Assembly: GCA_903912795.1 (NCBI GenBank)
Contig: CAIWIS010000655.1
Span: 1-17,719, forward strand
Origin: an uncultured Bacteroidales bacterium
GTDB lineage: Bacteria > Bacteroidota > Bacteroidia > Bacteroidales > Paludibacteraceae
DNA: 17,719 nt
Reading direction: 5' to 3'
Below, one piece after another: positions 14,106 to 17,719 of the stretch. Made by a program: the position numbers and the translations under genes. The notes beneath the pieces were generated by a model. It was not told the origin of the DNA, searched no databases, and saw nothing but the letters and a program-made list of their open reading frames with translations. The first letter of the stretch is position 1, and every line of letters starts with the position of its first letter.

Positions 14106-15698
14106 ATGAAAAATAAAGCTGTTATAAAACTGCATTCTCACCTCATTGTATTTGGTGCCATTATTATCTTCACGTATTGCAATATAAGTATTTGTAAAGC
14201 TCAAAATCAATATTTGAACCCGGTAATAAAAGGAGACTTTCCGGACCCTACTATTATTAGGGTTGGGGAAACGTACTATGCTGCTGGTACAAGTTTTGAT
14301 TTTGCCCCCAATTATCCTATATATGAATCGAAAGATTTGGTTAACTGGAAGCAAATAGGAGCAGTTTTTCAGGATCCGCCTCAATGGGCTTCGGATAATT
14401 TTTGGGCACCGGAGCTCTATTATCAAGATGGCGTTTTTTATGTCTATTATACCACAAAACGGAAAGACAATCGGGTGGCCTGTATAGGAGTTGCCACAAC
14501 AAAGGATATCCGAAAAGGATTTACGGATTACGGCATTATCATTGAATGGGGCGAAGAAGCTATTGATGCTTTTGTTTTTAAAGATGATGATGGTAAAAGC
14601 TATATCTGCTGGAAAGCCTACGGTTTGACAAAAGGACGGGAAATTGAAATTTTAGCATCGGAATTGAGTGCTGATGGGCTTCATTTGGCTGGAGAAACGT
14701 TTACGCTAACTGACCACACAAAAGGTTGGAAAGGTGCTGGTGACGAGGGCCCTTGTTTAATAAAACACAAAGAGTTTTATTATCTTTTCTATTCAATAGG
14801 AGGTTGTTGCGACAATAAATGTGATTATCGGGTGATGGTGTCGCGTTCAAAAAACCTGAAAAGCGGCTGGGAGCAGTATGCCGGAAATCCGATATTGGAA
14901 GGTGGCAGCGTATGGAAATGTAGCGGACATGGTACACTGGTTGATACTCCAGATAAACGTTATTTTTATTTGTATCATGCTTATAATGGAGTTGATTTCG
15001 AATATATTGGACGTCAGGGAATGCTCGATGAGGTCGTTTGGAACAATGAAACAGGATGGCCTTCTTTCAAGTCAGGGAAAAATCCTTCGATAACTTCGGA
15101 TGTTCCATTTAAAAATACAATTCAAACGAATGAGTCTATTTGGGAAGATGATTTCTCAACCAATAAAAATCTTGATTTTTGGGAATGGGATGTCAATTAT
15201 CCAAAACCTTTGATAAAAATCAAAAACAGCTGTTTGGATATTACCAACAACCAAAAGACAACAACGTTCGTCGGTTTACGACCAAAATCAGGTGATTATG
15301 AATTATCTACTCATATTATACCAATTCAAACACACTCAGGAATAGGCATTTACAGCGATCAGCAAAACCATATTGCATTAAAGATTGACCATTCGGAGTT
15401 GGTGCTTTACAAAGTCAGTAAAGGAGTAAAAGATATTTTAGCCATACAAAAGATTAAAAATAGTAAATCTGTTTTATTGAAATTCGAAGCCATTAGTGGT
15501 AGATATTTCAGGTTTTATTGGTCGGAAAATGGTACTACCTGGAACGCTGTTTTAGTAAATAATACAGGTACAGTAGATGGTTCTTTTGTGGCTCAATGGG
15601 GATATTCTCCAAGAGTGGGATTTATAATTGGTGGTGAGTCGAAAGCCCAATTCTCGAAAATCACGATGCGTTATAATAATAAATTGAGAAATCAATAA
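14106..15698 (+). CDS. Exported two-domain GH43 glycoside hydrolase, 530 aa
   Basis: After a signal peptide ending near residue 32 (ICKA before QN), residues about 37-330 form a GH43 propeller. D47 in FPDPTI is the expected general base, D154 in AIDAFVF the pKa modulator and E214 in GDEGP the general acid; NFWAPELYY is the family landmark. Residues about 345-525 make a beta-sandwich (EDDFSTNKNLDFWEW, FYWSENGTTWNAV, IGGESKAQFSKI) like the C-terminal domain of GH43 beta-xylosidases, which can close over the active site or bind glycan. A Cys-rich loop (GGCCDNKC) near residue 239 is unusual and could be a disulfide or metal site. It lies between the frameshifted GH43 and the last sulfatase. Likely activity is arabinofuranosidase or xylosidase; specificity is undetermined. 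Confidence 0.9.
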   Translation: MKNKAVIKLHSHLIVFGAIIIFTYCNISICKAQNQYLNPVIKGDFPDPTIIRVGETYYAAGTSFDFAPNYPIYESKDLVNWKQIGAVFQDPPQWASDNFWAPELYYQDGVFYVYYTTKRKDNRVACIGVATTKDIRKGFTDYGIIIEWGEEAIDAFVFKDDDGKSYICWKAYGLTKGREIEILASELSADGLHLAGETFTLTDHTKGWKGAGDEGPCLIKHKEFYYLFYSIGGCCDNKCDYRVMVSRSKNLKSGWEQYAGNPILEGGSVWKCSGHGTLVDTPDKRYFYLYHAYNGVDFEYIGRQGMLDEVVWNNETGWPSFKSGKNPSITSDVPFKNTIQTNESIWEDDFSTNKNLDFWEWDVNYPKPLIKIKNSCLDITNNQKTTTFVGLRPKSGDYELSTHIIPIQTHSGIGIYSDQQNHIALKIDHSELVLYKVSKGVKDILAIQKIKNSKSVLLKFEAISGRYFRFYWSENGTTWNAVLVNNTGTVDGSFVAQWGYSPRVGFIIGGESKAQFSKITMRYNNKLRNQ

Positions 15699-15730
15699 AT
15701 GAAAATTGTAACTTTTTATATTACAGATAA

Positions 15731-17674
15731 ATGAAAAAAACAACTTGTTCTAACATATTATTGCTTAGTGCTTTTAGTTCTTTGTACACCGCCGCAGTAG
15801 CACAAAAAACAACTCAACCAAATATCGTTATTATTTTAGCCGATGATATGGGTCATGGCGATTTAAGTTATACCGGTAGTGATACGCCAACTCCCAATAT
15901 TGATAAGATTTTCAATAATGGAGTGCGCTTCAATAACTTCATGACCTGCAATGTTAGTAGCCCTACCCGTGGAGGCTTGCTTACTGGGATAAACCCTTTA
16001 CGTATTGGTCAAGCACCCGAAGTTGGTGGCGATTTAGACCCAAAACTCCCGAATATAGGAAATTATTTTCAGAAGGAAGGCTACAAAACTGGACTTTTCG
16101 GGAAATGGCACAACAGCGAATCGCCCCTGCGAAAAAAAGATGCAATCACTGTTAATCAATATGGTTTCGACAGCTTTGTTGGTTTTTATGCCGGTGGTAT
16201 TGATTATTTTACGAAGGCGTGGACAGGTTGGTATCATGACGATAAACAGGTGGAAGATGAAATGGATTATTCTACCGATTTGATATCGAAATATGCGATT
16301 GACTTTATGACCAAAAGTCAACGTGAAAATCGACCATATCTCTGCTATGTGCCTTTCAATGCGGTACATACACCGTTGAATGTTACCGAAGAAGCTTTGA
16401 AAAGAGTTCCGGCATCTATTCGTGATAAAGTTTTAAAAATGAGGTCAATGCATGATTATAGGGTTGTCTCGTTAGACGATGCACCTCCATTTCTGAAATT
16501 CAATGCCCAAAAATATAAAGATGAAACATGGTTACAAAAAGTAGAGCCTCTTTCGCCAGAGGAGAAGGCTATGCTTTATTCTGCCGTGAAAATTTCGCTC
16601 GACGACAATGTTGGTAAAATAATGGACTACCTCAAAAAAACGAAGCAGTTGGAGAACACTATTGTATTGTTTTTCTGTGATAATGGCGGCGTTCCTGTTT
16701 TTGGAAATAATGCACCTTTCAGAGGCTTCAAACATTCTATGTATGAAGGTGGAATTCATTCTGCGGCAGCAATGATGATACCTAAATTGGTATTACCAAA
16801 CACCGTAAAAGAAGTGCCGGATATGTGTGGGTTCCTTGATGTGTTTCCGACTTTAACTTCGTTGACCAAAAGCAAACAAACAATGCCAAAAAATCTGGAT
16901 GGTGTTTCTTTAGTAGAAAACATTAAAGGCACTGCCAAACCACAAGTCGAACGATTCTATTATTGGACATGGAGAGACCATGATGTGCTTCGTTCGGATA
17001 AATGGAAGTTGTTCAGATATTACAACAAGGTTGAATTATACGATATGGTGAATGACATTAGCGAAACCAAAAATGTTTCGGTTTCAAACCCAGAAGTTGT
17101 GACACAAATGTTGAAACAGATTGATATAGAATGTCGTAAAATGGGTGTTGCATCTACACATTTACCACTACCTATTGTTGCCCAAAAACCGAAACCGTCA
17201 GGCAATGCATTGATGATAGAATTTGAAAACAATTCATCGGATGATTCTAAAAAGCAGACACTTTTCTTGTTTGTTAAGGAGTTTAAAGTACTTCCTGATA
17301 CCTATATAGAGTACGATATTAAAGTGGATACACAGGCAAAACTTTCATTCTGTTATTTGTCTCCTTTAAAGGCAAATAACACTATTTTTAGTGGTAATCT
17401 GGGAGTTGATTCGAATGGTAAATTACTTCAATCGCCAACCGTTTTGGATAATAACTGGAAGCATATTGCAGTTGGTTTAAGTTCCTTTGCCCCCACTAAA
17501 TTTACTCAATTTGGCCTTACTTATAAATTCAATGGAATGGGTAAAGCGACTGTTTATATAGATAATATTGTAATCAAAAACTTAAAAGGAGAAATTGTTC
17601 AAGAAATTTTTATCGATACATTTAATAAAAATGCATTTAAAGCCAAAAATATTTCGATAGCTGAAGTCCAATGA
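15731..17674 (+). CDS. Exported serine-type S1 family sulfatase with C-terminal jelly-roll-like domain
   Basis: This protein of 647 aa is a second S1 sulfatase, clearly different from the first. A signal peptide covers residues 1-24 (AVA before Q). Core motifs are D38-D39 (LADDMGHGD), the formylglycine motif S76-S-P-T-R80, GKWH at 124-127, NAVHTPL and D317-N318 (FFCDNGG). The precursor residue is serine, so an anSME-type maturase is needed. An insertion-rich segment between the NAVHTPL and DNGG motifs (about 225-300, rich in charged residues) may shape substrate choice. The C-terminal about 155 residues (from 490) form a beta-rich domain (WKHIAVGLSSFA, KATVYIDNIVIKN) that resembles carbohydrate-binding modules. 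It follows the GH43 gene by 32 bases. Two sulfatases in one operon suggest two sulfate positions on the same glycan. Confidence 0.92.
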   Translation: MKKTTCSNILLLSAFSSLYTAAVAQKTTQPNIVIILADDMGHGDLSYTGSDTPTPNIDKIFNNGVRFNNFMTCNVSSPTRGGLLTGINPLRIGQAPEVGGDLDPKLPNIGNYFQKEGYKTGLFGKWHNSESPLRKKDAITVNQYGFDSFVGFYAGGIDYFTKAWTGWYHDDKQVEDEMDYSTDLISKYAIDFMTKSQRENRPYLCYVPFNAVHTPLNVTEEALKRVPASIRDKVLKMRSMHDYRVVSLDDAPPFLKFNAQKYKDETWLQKVEPLSPEEKAMLYSAVKISLDDNVGKIMDYLKKTKQLENTIVLFFCDNGGVPVFGNNAPFRGFKHSMYEGGIHSAAAMMIPKLVLPNTVKEVPDMCGFLDVFPTLTSLTKSKQTMPKNLDGVSLVENIKGTAKPQVERFYYWTWRDHDVLRSDKWKLFRYYNKVELYDMVNDISETKNVSVSNPEVVTQMLKQIDIECRKMGVASTHLPLPIVAQKPKPSGNALMIEFENNSSDDSKKQTLFLFVKEFKVLPDTYIEYDIKVDTQAKLSFCYLSPLKANNTIFSGNLGVDSNGKLLQSPTVLDNNWKHIAVGLSSFAPTKFTQFGLTYKFNGMGKATVYIDNIVIKNLKGEIVQEIFIDTFNKNAFKAKNISIAEVQ

Positions 17675-17719
17675 ACTAAATCTAATAGTTAGAAATGTTT
17701 AATTTAGATGGCCGGGGTG

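Noticed and set aside
17675..17719. Inverted CTAAAT / ATTTAG words after the last sulfatase
   Set aside because: Six-base arms separated by 20 bases in AT-rich DNA at the window edge are too weak to call a terminator or operator.

Overview
The window is AT-rich and every convincing gene lies on the + strand. The promoters fit the Bacteroidetes TTTG / TAnnTTTG pattern and Shine-Dalgarno sites are not evident. Exported sulfatases and glycoside hydrolases dominate. This points to the Bacteroidetes. Both sulfatases use serine as the formylglycine precursor, which fits an anaerobic or facultative member such as a Bacteroidales relative, but I cannot name a genus.

Region 1 (1-2660) is accessory DNA. 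A strong hairpin terminator (68-107) closes an upstream gene. It is followed by an AT-rich block of four 11-bp tandem repeats and a perfect 15-bp inverted repeat. A 270-aa protein of unknown function (368-1180) comes next, then an intact RhuM-family gene (1413-2399). The 3' third of a second, decayed copy of the 270-aa gene (2413-2658) starts 13 bases after the RhuM stop. RhuM therefore sits where the front of a tandem paralogue used to be.

Region 2 (2660-5702) holds an unusual regulator and a control region. The 847-aa protein has a signal peptide, a LamG-like domain and a kelch-like propeller outside the membrane. One transmembrane helix follows, then a cytoplasmic SARP-type winged helix with a BTAD-like helical domain. 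The intergenic region after it carries a terminator-like hairpin and then three heptamers (TTAATCT, TTAATCT, TTAATTA) at exact 11-bp spacing. These end 8 bp before a TAnnTTTG promoter element. That is the operator geometry known for Streptomyces SARP activators, so I propose that the regulator directly activates the downstream operon.

Region 3 (5703-17674) is a closely packed catabolic operon: sulfatase, GH43, GH2-like enzyme, frameshifted GH43, GH43, sulfatase. All intact products have export signals. Together they could desulfate a polysaccharide and trim its side chains, probably releasing arabinose, xylose or galactose-type sugars; the substrate is not determined. No SusC/SusD pair, sulfatase-maturating enzyme or sugar-metabolism gene is in the window. 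A 17-bp hairpin and a possible internal promoter divide the operon before the frameshifted GH43.

The observations most worth following are the membrane-bound SARP with its matching 11-bp operator, the RhuM gene inserted at a paralogue remnant, and the small inferred deletion at the catalytic motif of the middle GH43.
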